From Novosphingobium sp. MW5 (GTDB lineage Bacteria > Pseudomonadota > Alphaproteobacteria > Sphingomonadales > Sphingomonadaceae), in assembly GCA_025938935.1 (NCBI GenBank), contig JAPCWB010000001.1, forward strand, positions 1-64,000: a stretch of 64,000 nt of DNA. The letters run 5' to 3'. Position 1 is the stretch's first letter, and every line of letters begins with the position of its first letter. The position numbers and the translations under genes are program-made. Shown here piece by piece: positions 51,550 to 61,678 of the stretch. The notes beneath the pieces are model-generated. The model made no database searches. It worked only from the letters and a program-made list of their open reading frames with translations, and had not been told where the DNA came from.

Positions 51550-54393
51550 TTACATCTTGAACCGCGCACCGAACAGGATGGTGCGGCCGAAGTGGTTGTT
51601 CTCGTAATTGCGATCCGTGTCGAAGTCGGTGAAACGGTAGCGGTAGGTGTCGAGCAGGTTGGTGCCTTCGACCGAGACTTCCACCCAGTCGGTCAGCTTG
51701 TAGCGAACCGATGCGTCGAGGTTGGTGGTTGCGCCGTAACCTTCAAGCAGGTTGCCGGTGCCGCTGGCACCTTCGTGATAGCGGCCACGGTAGCTGACCA
51801 TGACACGGGCGCTGAACTTGCCATCATCATAGTACAGGGTGCCGTTGTAAGCTTCCTTCGACACGTTCGACAGGGTGTTGGTGACCGACACGTTCTGCAG
51901 CGCGCCGCCTGGTGTGATTGCCGGTCCCTGCAGGTTGAAGTTCGCGTCGGACTTGATGAAGGTTGCATTGGCGATCACGCCGAAGTTGCCGAGGAAGCCG
52001 TCGGCAAAGGCCTTGAACGGAACCTGCGCGGCAAGCTCCCAACCCTTCAGCGTCGCGCCCGAACCGTTGACCGTGGTCACCAGCGTCCAGATCGGCTGGC
52101 TCTGGAGCGCGGGATTGAGCGCCGCAGGCGAGCTGGCGAGCAGGACCGATGAGGGCAGGCCCGTCTGGGCAAAGGTAGCACCCGTCACCGATGCCGACTG
52201 GGTGAAGGTGTGGACCTTCTTGTTGAACCAGGCGACCGAGAGCACCGCACCCGGGGCGAAGTACCATTCGGCGGCAAGGTCGTAATTGGTGGCGCGGTAG
52301 GGTTCGAGGAACGGGTTGCCGCTGGTCACGCGGAAGTTGAAGCCGTCTGCCGATCCGCCCGGGGTCAGCGAGCCGAGCGAGGGACGCGTCATCACGTCGG
52401 CCACGGCGGCGCGCAGGATGATGTCATCGGTCGGGAACAGGGCAAGGTTGACCGAAGGCAGCCAGTCATCATAGCTGCGGGTGACCGTGGCATTGACGCC
52501 GCTGACCAGGCCGTAGGACGATTGTTCGGTCTTGGCATAACGAACGCCGGCGTTGAGCGCATATTTCAGGCCTGCCAGTTCACCATCGGCATCGACCTGG
52601 AAGTATGCGCCCTTGGTGGTTTCCTGGACGCCGCGGTTATTGCCTGCGTCAAGCACCAGCGGGCGGCTGTAAAGCCCGGTGAAGGCCGCCGCCGCGGGGA
52701 TGTTCGGGATCAGCCACTGGTTGGTGTTGCCCGCCGGCTGGCCTGCGCTGCCCATGGTGAACAGCTGTGACAGTGCCGGGGTTACCGGGAAGCCATAGAC
52801 TGCGGTGGGACCGAACAGGCTGGAGGCTGAACAGGTGATGGTGCCATTGGCGCCGGTGACAAGGCTGGTGCCGCCATTGCCGCAGACCGCCGTGTCGCGA
52901 GTGAAGGAGACGACGTCGTAATTGTAACGCCGCCAGACCGCGCCCAGCTTCAGCTTGAAGCCTTCGGTCACGTCGAATTCGGTGCGCAGCTGCACCGTCT
53001 TGAACTTGTTGTCGACGCTGGAGGGGCGATCGCGGATTTCGGCGAGCTGGAAGTTGGCCGGATCGGTCACCGAAGTGCCGAAGGTCAGCTTCGGATAGGC
53101 CATGTCGGTATAGTCATACGAATAGCCCTGAGCATCGCGGTCATCGAAGATGATCGTGGTTTCCACCGGGATATCCGCGCTCGACTTCGAAAATCCGCCC
53201 AGCAGGGTGAAGCGGAAGCGGTCGCCGATTTCCTGGTCCCAGGTCGCGCCCACCTGATAGAATTCGGTCGAGCTTTCGCGGCGATAGGCTTCGGTACGGA
53301 CCCAGGCGTCGTTCAGCGTCGCCTTGATCATGTTGTTGTTGGCATCGTAAACCGGATTGACCACGTTGATCGAACGCTCGTTCGAACGCAGCAGAACTTC
53401 GCCCCACGATTCTGCGCGGATCGCATCGTACTTCGAATAGAGCCCGTCGATCGAGAACTTGGTCGCCTCGGTCGGGGCGAACTGGACCGAGCCGGTCAGG
53501 CCAAGGCGTTCGCGGTCATGCGCCACCTGGCCATAGCGCGGGATGCGCGGGTGAAAGGCGAGCGCCGCCTTGTCGCAGGCCGCGCTGGCGACATAGGAGC
53601 CGCCCGAATTGGGCGTGGTGAAGCAGTTGGTTGCATCGACCCCGTCAAAACGCGCCTGCGCCCAGCGCACGGTGTTGTTGCCCAGTTCGAGCGTCTTGGT
53701 CTTTGAATAGGCCGCCGAAACTGCCACGCCGAAGGTTCCGGCATCGTTGCGCCAGCTGAGCATGCCGGCCGCGCGCGGTCCGATGGTGTCGGACAGGTCG
53801 TTGTAGGATCCGACCAGCGAAAGCGCGCCGCTGATGCCTGCCTTGCCCTTGAGCGGGTTGCCCGTGTTCAGATCGACCACTGCGCCGAGCGAACCTTCAT
53901 CGAGGCTGGCTTCGGCGGTCTTGTGCACGACGAGGCTGGAGAACAGTTCCGAGGCGAAGACGTTGAAGTCGAAAGCACGGTCGCGGTTGGCGCTCGCACC
54001 GTCGACCGAAGTGGCGATCGTTTCCATGCCGTTGACGCGAACGCGGGTGAACTGGCTGGACAGGCCGCGTACGGTGATCGAGCGGCCCTCACCGCCATCA
54101 CGCGTGATCGAGATGCCGGGAATGCGCTGCAGCGATTCGGCCAGGTTCTGGTCCGGGAACTTGGCGATGTCCTCGGCCACGATGGCGTCAACCGCGCCGA
54201 CCGAGGTCTTCTTGACGTTGAGCGCGGCCTCAAGGCTTGCCCGGAAGCCGGTGACGACGATCACATCGCCCTCGGGTTCCTCTGCGGCCTGCGGCTGTTC
54301 CGCCTGGGCATGGGCAACCTGCGGCATGGCAAGGGCCGTGCCGAGGGCAAGCGCCAGCCTGAACAGGCCGACCGATGAAGTGGAATTTCGCAT
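51550..54393 (-). CDS. TonB-dependent receptor for oligosaccharides (1)
   Basis: Outer-membrane importer of 947 residues with signal peptide (LFRLALALGTALAMPQVAHA), the TonB-box/plug start DVIVVTGFRASLEAALNVKK, and plug motifs AEDIAKFPDQNLAESLQRIP and GRSITVRGL. The long beta-barrel ends GRTILFGARFKM with the terminal aromatic pattern. It belongs to the large receptor class associated with polysaccharide use in this order. It is divergent from a second receptor across a 342-base region with three operator copies, and it heads an operon with pectate lyase, esterase and GH43. Confidence 0.95.
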   Translation of the reverse strand: MRNSTSSVGLFRLALALGTALAMPQVAHAQAEQPQAAEEPEGDVIVVTGFRASLEAALNVKKTSVGAVDAIVAEDIAKFPDQNLAESLQRIPGISITRDGGEGRSITVRGLSSQFTRVRVNGMETIATSVDGASANRDRAFDFNVFASELFSSLVVHKTAEASLDEGSLGAVVDLNTGNPLKGKAGISGALSLVGSYNDLSDTIGPRAAGMLSWRNDAGTFGVAVSAAYSKTKTLELGNNTVRWAQARFDGVDATNCFTTPNSGGSYVASAACDKAALAFHPRIPRYGQVAHDRERLGLTGSVQFAPTEATKFSIDGLYSKYDAIRAESWGEVLLRSNERSINVVNPVYDANNNMIKATLNDAWVRTEAYRRESSTEFYQVGATWDQEIGDRFRFTLLGGFSKSSADIPVETTIIFDDRDAQGYSYDYTDMAYPKLTFGTSVTDPANFQLAEIRDRPSSVDNKFKTVQLRTEFDVTEGFKLKLGAVWRRYNYDVVSFTRDTAVCGNGGTSLVTGANGTITCSASSLFGPTAVYGFPVTPALSQLFTMGSAGQPAGNTNQWLIPNIPAAAAFTGLYSRPLVLDAGNNRGVQETTKGAYFQVDADGELAGLKYALNAGVRYAKTEQSSYGLVSGVNATVTRSYDDWLPSVNLALFPTDDIILRAAVADVMTRPSLGSLTPGGSADGFNFRVTSGNPFLEPYRATNYDLAAEWYFAPGAVLSVAWFNKKVHTFTQSASVTGATFAQTGLPSSVLLASSPAALNPALQSQPIWTLVTTVNGSGATLKGWELAAQVPFKAFADGFLGNFGVIANATFIKSDANFNLQGPAITPGGALQNVSVTNTLSNVSKEAYNGTLYYDDGKFSARVMVSYRGRYHEGASGTGNLLEGYGATTNLDASVRYKLTDWVEVSVEGTNLLDTYRYRFTDFDTDRNYENNHFGRTILFGARFKM

Positions 54394-54429
54394 GACTCTC
54401 TCCCTTTAACCGCCTTGCGGCAATATTCC

Positions 54430-54443
54430 TGTCACCGGTGTCA
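54430..54443. promoter_or_regulatory. Operator copy 1, TGTCACCGGTGTCA
   Basis: Near-palindromic 14-mer centred on ACCGGT. It is nearest to the start of receptor 1 (36 bases upstream of its ATG). One half differs from the copy at 54691 (TGTCACC instead of TGACACC). Confidence 0.65.
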
Positions 54444-54553
54444 AAGAGTCGGGACCGGCATGAGCCCTCAGGTCTGCCAAATCCCGCCTTGCCTCTGACC
54501 ACCTGCCCAAATGGGTAATCAACAGCCGAGTCGCCTCCTCGCAAACCCGCCAT

Positions 54554-54567
54554 GGTAACCGGTGTCA
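54554..54567. promoter_or_regulatory. Operator copy 2, GGTAACCGGTGTCA
   Basis: Same ACCGGTGTCA right half, with a degenerate left half. It lies between the two other copies, 124 bases from copy 1. Confidence 0.55.
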
Positions 54568-54690
54568 TTTTTCTATTGCGCCAAGGCCGCTGCTCTGTCA
54601 AGTATGGTCGGCAAGCTAGTCCGGGCTGATCCGCTGTGCCGTTTTACCGCACACCGGGGCACTAACGATCCTCGATGGCTTGCGAGGAAT

Positions 54691-54704
54691 TGACACCGGT
54701 GTCT
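54691..54704. promoter_or_regulatory. Operator copy 3, TGACACCGGTGTCT
   Basis: Best palindrome of the three (GACACCGGTGTC is perfect over 12 bases). It is placed 32 bases upstream of the receptor 2 ATG. The form is typical of LacI-family operators with a central CG. Confidence 0.7.
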
Positions 54705-54735
54705 AAAAGCGGCGGTCTACTAGGGGGGATTTTCA

Positions 54736-57700
54736 ATGCGCAGGGCAAACACGACGCGCCGTTTCCTGATCGGAAGTTCGGCAACCGCGATCCTTTGGAC
54801 ATCGATCGCAGCGCCGGCCTTTGCCCAGCAAGCTTCGGCTCCCGCCAGCAGCGAAGCCGCGGCTGAGGAAGACCTTCCCGCCGACGCGATCGTCGTCACC
54901 GGCTTCCGCGCCGTGCTGCGCAACGCGATCAACGAAAAGCGCGAGATCTGTCACCCAGATCGACGCGATCACGGCTGAGGACATCGCCGACTTCCCGGAC
55001 AGCAACCTTGCGGAATCGCTGCAGCGCCTGCCCGGCGTTTCGATCGACCGTGACAATGGCGATGGACGCGGCATCACCGTGCGCGGTCTGGGCGGTGATT
55101 TCAACCGCACCCGCCTGAACGGACTTGAAGCGCTGGCAACCGCCGGTTCGAACGATTCCGGCTCGACCCCCAACCGCAGCCGCTCGTTCGACTACAACAC
55201 CTTTGCTTCCGAACTGTTCAGCTCGCTGAAGGTGCAGAAGACCCCTTCGGCGTCGACCGACGAGGGCTCGCTCGGCGCGACGATCGACCTGCAGACCGGC
55301 CGCCCGTTCGATTACAAAAAGCGCGCGCTCGCGCTCTCGGCCGAGGGTTCCTATGGCGAGAATTCCAAGAAGTGGAATCCGCGCCTTGCCGGGCTCGTTT
55401 CGACCCGCTTCCTTGATGACCGCATGGGCCTGCTCGTTTCGGCGGCCTGGTCGACGACCGACAATTCGATCGATCAGTACCGCCGTCAGGCCGGGCAGTC
55501 GGACTATCTCTATCGCTCGTCGGACTTCACCGGAAACGAGAACCCCCAGCGCGGCGGCTTTGCTGCGCCGACTGGCACGACCTTTGGCACGGCAATCACC
55601 AATTCGCAGGTGATCGACCTGCTGACCGGGTCCGACCCGGCGGCTTATGCCAAGCTCTATCCCGGCGCGCCTTACAACACGCCGGGCCGCTTCGATAACT
55701 CGCTGGTCCGCATTCCCGCGCTGGCCAATATCGAACAGCAGGACGTCCACAGCGAGCGCCTTGGCATCACCGCCAGCTACCAGTGGCAGATCGGCGACAA
55801 GACCCGCCTGAGCATCGACGGCGTCTATTCGAAGTTCGAAAACGAAAGCGCCTATAACCAGCTGCAGACTGTCGGTCTCAACCGCAACAACACCAACGCC
55901 ACGCTGAACACGGCCAGCAACACGCTGACCCCGGTCGCGGCACGCGCGCTTTATCCGGGCCTGTGCACGCCCAACGCCGGATCGGACATCATTCCCCCGC
56001 AGGATTGCGGCCAGTCGCTTTACGGCACCACCCCCGCTTTCGCGACCGCGCTCAGCTCCGCCAACGTCTCGACCGCATCGATCCTTGGCGCGGCCGCAGT
56101 GGTTCCGGGTGGCACGACGCCGAGCAACGCCAACATCTTCTCGGTCAATCCGAACAACCTTGATCCCTATGATTACTACAACAATCCGGGTTCGGTGGGT
56201 TACATCCCCAGCACCAACCGCCTTGCCTTTCGCGGGGCGCTGATCGGCCGCCCGGCGGTGGAAGTGCTCGATGCCAATGTCACCAACGGCCTGGCAGACT
56301 ACCTCAAGCTGCGCGGCGTCGACTGGCGCTCGGCGGTCGACTATTCGTCCTATGTCACGAAGTTCAAGCAGGCCTCTGGCCAGCTCGATCACGAATTCAG
56401 CGACAACCTGAAGATGACGATCATTGGCGGCCTTTCGGAATCGCGGAACGATTCGGTGGGCAAGCTGGTCGAATTCAACCGGATGGATACGCCTGAAGTC
56501 TTCACCTACGACGAGCGCGGCAACGGCGGGATGCCGGTCTATGACCTTGGCTTCGACGCGACCGACCCGACCAAATGGGAAGTCGTGAAGGGCTTTTCCG
56601 GCATTCGCTATTTCAAGCGCAACGTCACCAACAAGTACCGCCAGGTGAAGGGCGACATGAGCTGGAAGGTCAACGACCAGTTTACGCTGAATTTTGGCGC
56701 CAACTGGAAGAAGTTCTCCTTCGCCACCAGCTTCTTTGAACGCAACAACGACCTGCTCAACCCGACGCTGAAGGAACTGGGCGTTACGACCGCCTCGGTC
56801 GCCAGGACTATCCAGTTCGGCCAGGGCATCAACGTGCCCGCAGGCGGCACCACCGCGTTCATCGTGCCTGACCTGCAGAAGTTCGAAACGCTCTACGGCT
56901 TCACCTGCAACTGCATCAACAAGTACGGCGACTGGCGGATCACCAACAAGCGCAACGGCGGCGCGCAGAACTATTCGGTCGATGAAGAGGATCTGGGAAT
57001 GTACTTCCAGATCGATTTCAACTTCGACCTGCTGGGCCGCCCGGTGCGCGGCAATATCGGCGAGCGCTATGTCGAAACGTCGGTAACCTCGATCGGCAAC
57101 TCCACGGCGGGCCGTCCCTTATTCGGCAGCAACAAGTATTCCGACTGGCTGCCGTCGATGAACCTGACCTACGAGCCGATGGATGGCCTGATCACCCGCT
57201 TCGCCATTTCCAAGGTCATGGCGCGGCCGCTGCTGGGCAACCTTTCGCCCACGATTTCGGCGATCAGCGTGCCTTCGTTCACCGGCACCACCACCGGCGG
57301 CACGATGACCATCGGCAATCCGAAGCTGAGCCCGTTCCGCGCCACCAATATCGACGCGAGCGTCGAATGGTACTTCGCGCCGGGCGGCCTGTTCAGCCTG
57401 GCCTTCTTCGACAAGCAGATCGACAGCTTCCCGCAGACCGTCATCTTCGACGGCCAGATTTCGGAATTCCTCGACACGGCGGCCGTCGATGCGCTCAAGC
57501 TGCAGCTGACCCCGCAGCAGATCCAGTACATCGACGCGGGCGGCATCTTCTCTGCCCGCCAGTTCCGCGATGCGCCGGGCGGCTATGTGCGCGGCATCGA
57601 AGCCTCGTTCCAGATGGACTTCACCTTCCTGCCGGGCTTCCTCAAGAACTTCGGTGTCCAGGCGAACTACACGCGCATCTGGTCAGAGCTGAACTACATC

Positions 57701-58171
57701 CTCGATCCCGGCGCGGCAGCCACGTCAACGGCGGCGGCCATTCCGGCCACCTTCGGCAAGGCCCCGTTCCTCAACGTCTCACCGCAGGCCTTCAACGCCA
57801 CGCTGTACTATGAAACCAAGAAGTTCCGCGCCCGCGTTTCTGCGGCACAGCGCAAGGGCTATTCGACCACCTATCCGATCGCGGCAGGGGCGTGCAGCCC
57901 GGGCCTGACCAACTCGCCTGCCGACCCATCGGTCGCCGGCGTGCTGTGCAACGCCCCGCTGGTGAACGATTTTGCCTACAACCGCTCCACGCTCAACGTC
58001 GACGCTTCGATGAGCTGGAACTTCCTGCCCTTCGCGACGCTGACCTTGGAAGGCCTGAACCTGACCAACCAGAAGACCGAGCGCTATGCCTATCAGGGCC
58101 AGGAAGCGGTCACGAACTATGCCAGCACCGGGCGCATTCTGCGCGCCGGCGTGAAGCTGAAGTTCAAGTAA
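54736..58171 (+). pseudogene. TonB-dependent receptor for oligosaccharides (2), one-base insertion
   Basis: Outer-membrane receptor of about 1144 residues split over two frames. The first 75 codons have the signal peptide (RFLIGSSATAILWTSIAAPA) and plug start DAIVVTGFRAVLRNAINEKR. The rest continues VTQIDAITAEDIADFPDSNLAESLQRLPG and GRGITVRGLGGDFNRTRLNG to the barrel end ILRAGVKLKFK. The break is at GAGATCTGTC (54943-54952). Removing one base gives KREIVTQIDAI, a normal plug. The span of 3436 bases is 3n+1. It heads a plus-strand unit with pectate lyase and cupin. Probably intact in life. Confidence 0.9.
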
Positions 58172-58292
58172 CCTTGTTGCAAGATGCCGGCCGCTGCATG
58201 AGGGCGGCGACCGGTATCTTGCCGCTGAACACATTCACCGGCAGCATGAGTGCCGGCCGCTCCGACTGCCGGAGCATGGGAGAATTGCGCGC

Positions 58293-59660
58293 ATGAAACG
58301 GTTGCTTGTCCTGGCCTCTGTCGCCGCTCTGTCACTCGCAGCGCCGCTTGCTCCTGCGATTGCCCAGACGGCGGCTATCAGCCATCCGGCCGATCCCACG
58401 CGCGGCGGGGCGGGCGGCCGCATCATCCGCGTCACCTCGCTGGCCAAGCAGGGCCCCGGCACGCTGGCCGAGGCGGTTAATGCCAAGGGCCCCCGCATCG
58501 TGGTGTTCGAGGTATCGGGCGCGATCGACCTTGGCCGCGACACGCTGGAGATCAAGGAACCTTTCCTGACGATCGCCGGCCAGACCGCGCCCAGCCCCGG
58601 CGTGACGATCATCCGCGGCGGCATCGATCTCAAGACCCACGACGTCATCATCAGCCACATGCGGGTGATGACCGGCGCCGATGGCCAGCCCAAGCGATCG
58701 GGCTGGGAAGCCGACGCCTTCTCCACCGTCGCGGCCCATAACGTGGTGGTTGAGAACAACACGTTCATGTGGGCGCTGGACGAAAACATGTCCGCATCCG
58801 GCCCGCGCTTCAACGGCAACGGCGTGGCGGAATGGCGCAAGAACACCAGCCACCACATCGTCTTCCGCCAGAATCTCGCCGCAGAGGGCCTTGCCGATTC
58901 CAGCCATCCCAAGGGAGAGCATTCGAAAGGCTCGCTGATCCATGACAATGCGACGGCCATCGTGTTCTACCGCAATGTCTGGGCGCACAATGTCGAGCGC
59001 GCGCCGCTGCTGAAGGGCGGGGTGCAGGCGCTGATGATCAATAACCTGATCTACAACCCGCAGCACCGCGCGGTTCACTATAACCTGATGAATCTCGAGT
59101 GGACCGGCCAGCCCTATGTGACCGGCGAATTGACCGCCGTGGGCAACGTGATGCGCGGCGGCAATGACACCGACGAGGGCCTGCCGTTCCTGATGCTCGG
59201 CGGCGATGGCGACCTGGCCTATTACGGGCGCGATAACCGCGCGGTCGATCGCCACGGAAAGGCGCTCCCGCAATTCGGCCGCTATGGCGAGACCAAGGCG
59301 AAGATGATCCCCGCCAAGACGCCGCTGACATCGTTGGCCGGCTATGGCGTCCTGCCTTCGGGCGATGTCGAGACCAGCGTCCTGCAAACCGCAGGCGCCC
59401 GCCCGTGGGACCGCGCGCCCGATGATATCCGCGTGTTGTTCTTCATCGCCGAAGGCCGCGGCGAAGTGATCGACGACGAACACGAGGTTGGCCCCGGTTA
59501 TCCCACGATCAAGGAAGTGCGCGCACCCTTCGTCGAAGCCGACTGGGACCTTGCCACCATGACGCCGAAATCGGGCCGCTATCCCGGCCAGAAGGAAGGC
59601 GCGCAGGAGAAGCTGAGCCCGCGAGACATCAGTTCGCGGCAAGGGACTCCGGGCAAGTGA
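58293..59660 (+). CDS. Secreted pectate-lyase-like beta-helix protein
   Basis: A 455-residue protein with a signal peptide (RLLVLASVAALSLAAPLAPA) and beta-helix repeats: RVTSLAKQGPGTLAEAVNAK, RIVVFEVSGAIDLGRDTLEI, VVVENNTFMWALDENMSAS, and IVFYRNVWAHNVERAPLLKG. The same design is found in the 50333-51529 protein, though with low identity, so it may cleave another pectic linkage. The stop overlaps the cupin GTG. Confidence 0.87.
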   Translation: MKRLLVLASVAALSLAAPLAPAIAQTAAISHPADPTRGGAGGRIIRVTSLAKQGPGTLAEAVNAKGPRIVVFEVSGAIDLGRDTLEIKEPFLTIAGQTAPSPGVTIIRGGIDLKTHDVIISHMRVMTGADGQPKRSGWEADAFSTVAAHNVVVENNTFMWALDENMSASGPRFNGNGVAEWRKNTSHHIVFRQNLAAEGLADSSHPKGEHSKGSLIHDNATAIVFYRNVWAHNVERAPLLKGGVQALMINNLIYNPQHRAVHYNLMNLEWTGQPYVTGELTAVGNVMRGGNDTDEGLPFLMLGGDGDLAYYGRDNRAVDRHGKALPQFGRYGETKAKMIPAKTPLTSLAGYGVLPSGDVETSVLQTAGARPWDRAPDDIRVLFFIAEGRGEVIDDEHEVGPGYPTIKEVRAPFVEADWDLATMTPKSGRYPGQKEGAQEKLSPRDISSRQGTPGK

Positions 59661-60049
59661 GCTTCGCCGCCGCGCTCGTCCTGCTGGCCGCCGCGCCGCC
59701 GATGGTTGTGGTTGACGAGAAGACCACCCGGCGTGAGGAAGCCCCACCGCACGGCGCAATCGGCATGAGCACCGCCTATCGCATTTCCGATGCCGTCCCT
59801 GCCCCCCGCGCCATGGAATTCCGCCGCCGCGTGCTGCACAAGGGCGCGGCCATTGGCGAGCATCCCATCGACCATGACGAGGTCTATTACGTCCTCTCGG
59901 GCGAAGGCGAAGTTCTGTCCGATGGGGTGCGGCGCAAGCTGACCGCAGGAATGGCGGCCTACCTTTACAAGGGCGCGAGCGTAGGCATCTGGCAGAGGGG
60001 CAAAAAGCCGCTGTCGCTGATCATTTCCTACCCCAACCCGCCGCGATAG
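59657..60049 (+). CDS. Exported cupin-domain protein
   Basis: Small 130-residue beta-barrel protein. It has an N-terminal hydrophobic leader (MSFAAALVLLAAAPPMVVV) and then the cupin core (RRVLHKGAAIGEHPIDHDEV, YYVLSGEGEVLSDG, KLTAGMAAYLYKG). The His/Glu metal ligands are in GEHPIDHDEVYYVL. In such loci cupins may act on uronates or as lyase partners (KdgF-like removal of unsaturated uronic acid is one possibility). That role is inference. GTG 59657 overlaps the lyase stop. Confidence 0.8.
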   Translation: MSFAAALVLLAAAPPMVVVDEKTTRREEAPPHGAIGMSTAYRISDAVPAPRAMEFRRRVLHKGAAIGEHPIDHDEVYYVLSGEGEVLSDGVRRKLTAGMAAYLYKGASVGIWQRGKKPLSLIISYPNPPR

Positions 60050-60055
60050 GCGGCC

Positions 60056-61678
60056 TCAGGCCCCGGCAGCGATCCCTTCGCCCTCGATCCGCAGCACCGG
60101 AACAAAGGCGCCCTTGGCACTTTCCGGGAGCGTGACCAAGAGCCCTGACCCGTCCTGCGTGAACGGCACTTGCCCACCGCCCAGCAGGCTGACCCGCCGG
60201 ACCTGCACCGGCGATGCCCCGGCCGCCAGCGAGGCGATCCGCAGCGGATCCTTCGGCCAGACCATGACAGCCGCATAGAGCTTACCCTCGCGCACCGTAA
60301 ACCGCAGGTCCTGCGCTGTGAAAGCGCTGGTCCTGGCCTCGTTCATCATGCCTTCCACCGGGCGGACAGGGCCTTCGCCATAGCGCGCCCAAGGCCGGCT
60401 GGCGAAAACCGCCTCGCCATTGACCGCGATCCACGCGGTCATGCCGGCAAGCATTTTCTCCTCCTCGGCATCGATCGATCCGTCGCCGCGCTGCGGGACC
60501 GAGAGCAACAGGTTGCCATTCTTGGACACCACATCACACAACCGCTGGATGACCTGTTCGGCGGTCTTGTAGGACTTGCTGTCGAAAATCTTCCGGTCAT
60601 AGTGCCAGTCACCGATGCAGGTGCAGGTCTGCCACGGCTGGGGGCGGATGTCGGCGGACCAGCCGCGCTCGACGTCCTCGGTGATCGCCCTGCGCTGGCC
60701 ATCCGACAGCTTCTTGCCGGTCAGCACGCCCTCCAGTCGCCCATGCCGTGCAATCGAATGGTTGTAATAATGCGCGGCGGCCTCCAGCCCGAAATTGTCC
60801 AGCGGCAGGCCTTCATTGTCGAAATAGACGAGATCGGGATCGTAGCGCCGCACCAGATCGATCTGCCGGGCCAGCCAGTTTCGGGAAAACCCGGGATTGC
60901 TGGCCGGTGCAGCCTCGGTCCACTTGCGGTCATTGGCGAGGTGCCATTCGTCCATTTTCGCAATTGTCGAAATGCCGTCAGGAACCACCATCGAAGGGCC
61001 GGTATAGAGCGCCTGCGGATCAAGCCCCTGCCAGTACTTTCCGCGCCCGTCCGCCTTGCGCAGGCGGAACGCGTCATAGCGCTGGCCCCGGCGCGGTCCT
61101 TCGGGATCATAGCCATAAGCGGCCTGCAACCAGTGCCAGGCATGGGCGGCATGGTTCGACACGCCAAAGCGCAAGCCCTCTGCCCGCGCCACCTTGGCCC
61201 AGGTCCCGACAATGTCGCAGCGCGGGCCGACGCGGGTGGAATTCCAGGAATGGAACCGGCTGGCGAAATTGTCGAAATTGTCGTGGTGGTTGGCCATCGA
61301 CACGAGATAACGCGCACCAGCGGCCTTGAACTTGGCCGCCAGCACTTCCGGTTGCCACTTGTCGGCACGCCACCGGCCGATGATTTCGATGAAGCCGGTG
61401 TTCGCCGGATGGCCGTAGGTCTTCAGGTGATGATCGTAAAACGGGGTGCCCTGAACATACATCTTGCGGGCGTACCAATCGCCCCATTCGGGCACGCATT
61501 GCGGCCCCCAGTGCGACCAGATGCCCAATTTGGCATCGCGAAACCAGTCAGGCGTGCGGAAGTGGTCGGAGAGCGATTCCCAGTCGGCCTCCACCGGTGC
61601 CGGCGCACGGGCGGCAAGCGGCGCTGATCCTAGCAGCGTGCCCGCCCCCAGAAGCCCGCGCCGCGTCATCAAAGTCAT
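60056..61678 (-). CDS. Alpha-L-fucosidase-type glycoside hydrolase, family 29
   Basis: Exported exo-glycosidase of 540 residues with leader TRRGLLGAGTLLGSAPLA. The GH29 TIM barrel is visible through WFRDAKLGIWSHWGPQCVPE, YLVSMANHHDNFDNFASRFH, and the nucleophile segment DLVYFDNEGLPLDN (first Asp after YF). NGNLLLSVPQRGDGSID completes the barrel. It overlaps the CE12 gene by ATGA. It likely removes fucose or a related 6-deoxy sugar from pectin side chains. Confidence 0.93.
   Translation of the reverse strand: MTLMTRRGLLGAGTLLGSAPLAARAPAPVEADWESLSDHFRTPDWFRDAKLGIWSHWGPQCVPEWGDWYARKMYVQGTPFYDHHLKTYGHPANTGFIEIIGRWRADKWQPEVLAAKFKAAGARYLVSMANHHDNFDNFASRFHSWNSTRVGPRCDIVGTWAKVARAEGLRFGVSNHAAHAWHWLQAAYGYDPEGPRRGQRYDAFRLRKADGRGKYWQGLDPQALYTGPSMVVPDGISTIAKMDEWHLANDRKWTEAAPASNPGFSRNWLARQIDLVRRYDPDLVYFDNEGLPLDNFGLEAAAHYYNHSIARHGRLEGVLTGKKLSDGQRRAITEDVERGWSADIRPQPWQTCTCIGDWHYDRKIFDSKSYKTAEQVIQRLCDVVSKNGNLLLSVPQRGDGSIDAEEEKMLAGMTAWIAVNGEAVFASRPWARYGEGPVRPVEGMMNEARTSAFTAQDLRFTVREGKLYAAVMVWPKDPLRIASLAAGASPVQVRRVSLLGGGQVPFTQDGSGLLVTLPESAKGAFVPVLRIEGEGIAAGA

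Larger units (their letters stand above)
54394..54735. promoter_or_regulatory. Divergent control region between TonB receptors
   Basis: 342 bases with no gene. It holds three copies of an ACCGGTGTC-type palindrome (listed separately) and probably promoters in both directions. It contains AT-rich parts such as TTTTTCTATTG (54568-54578). Confidence 0.75.
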
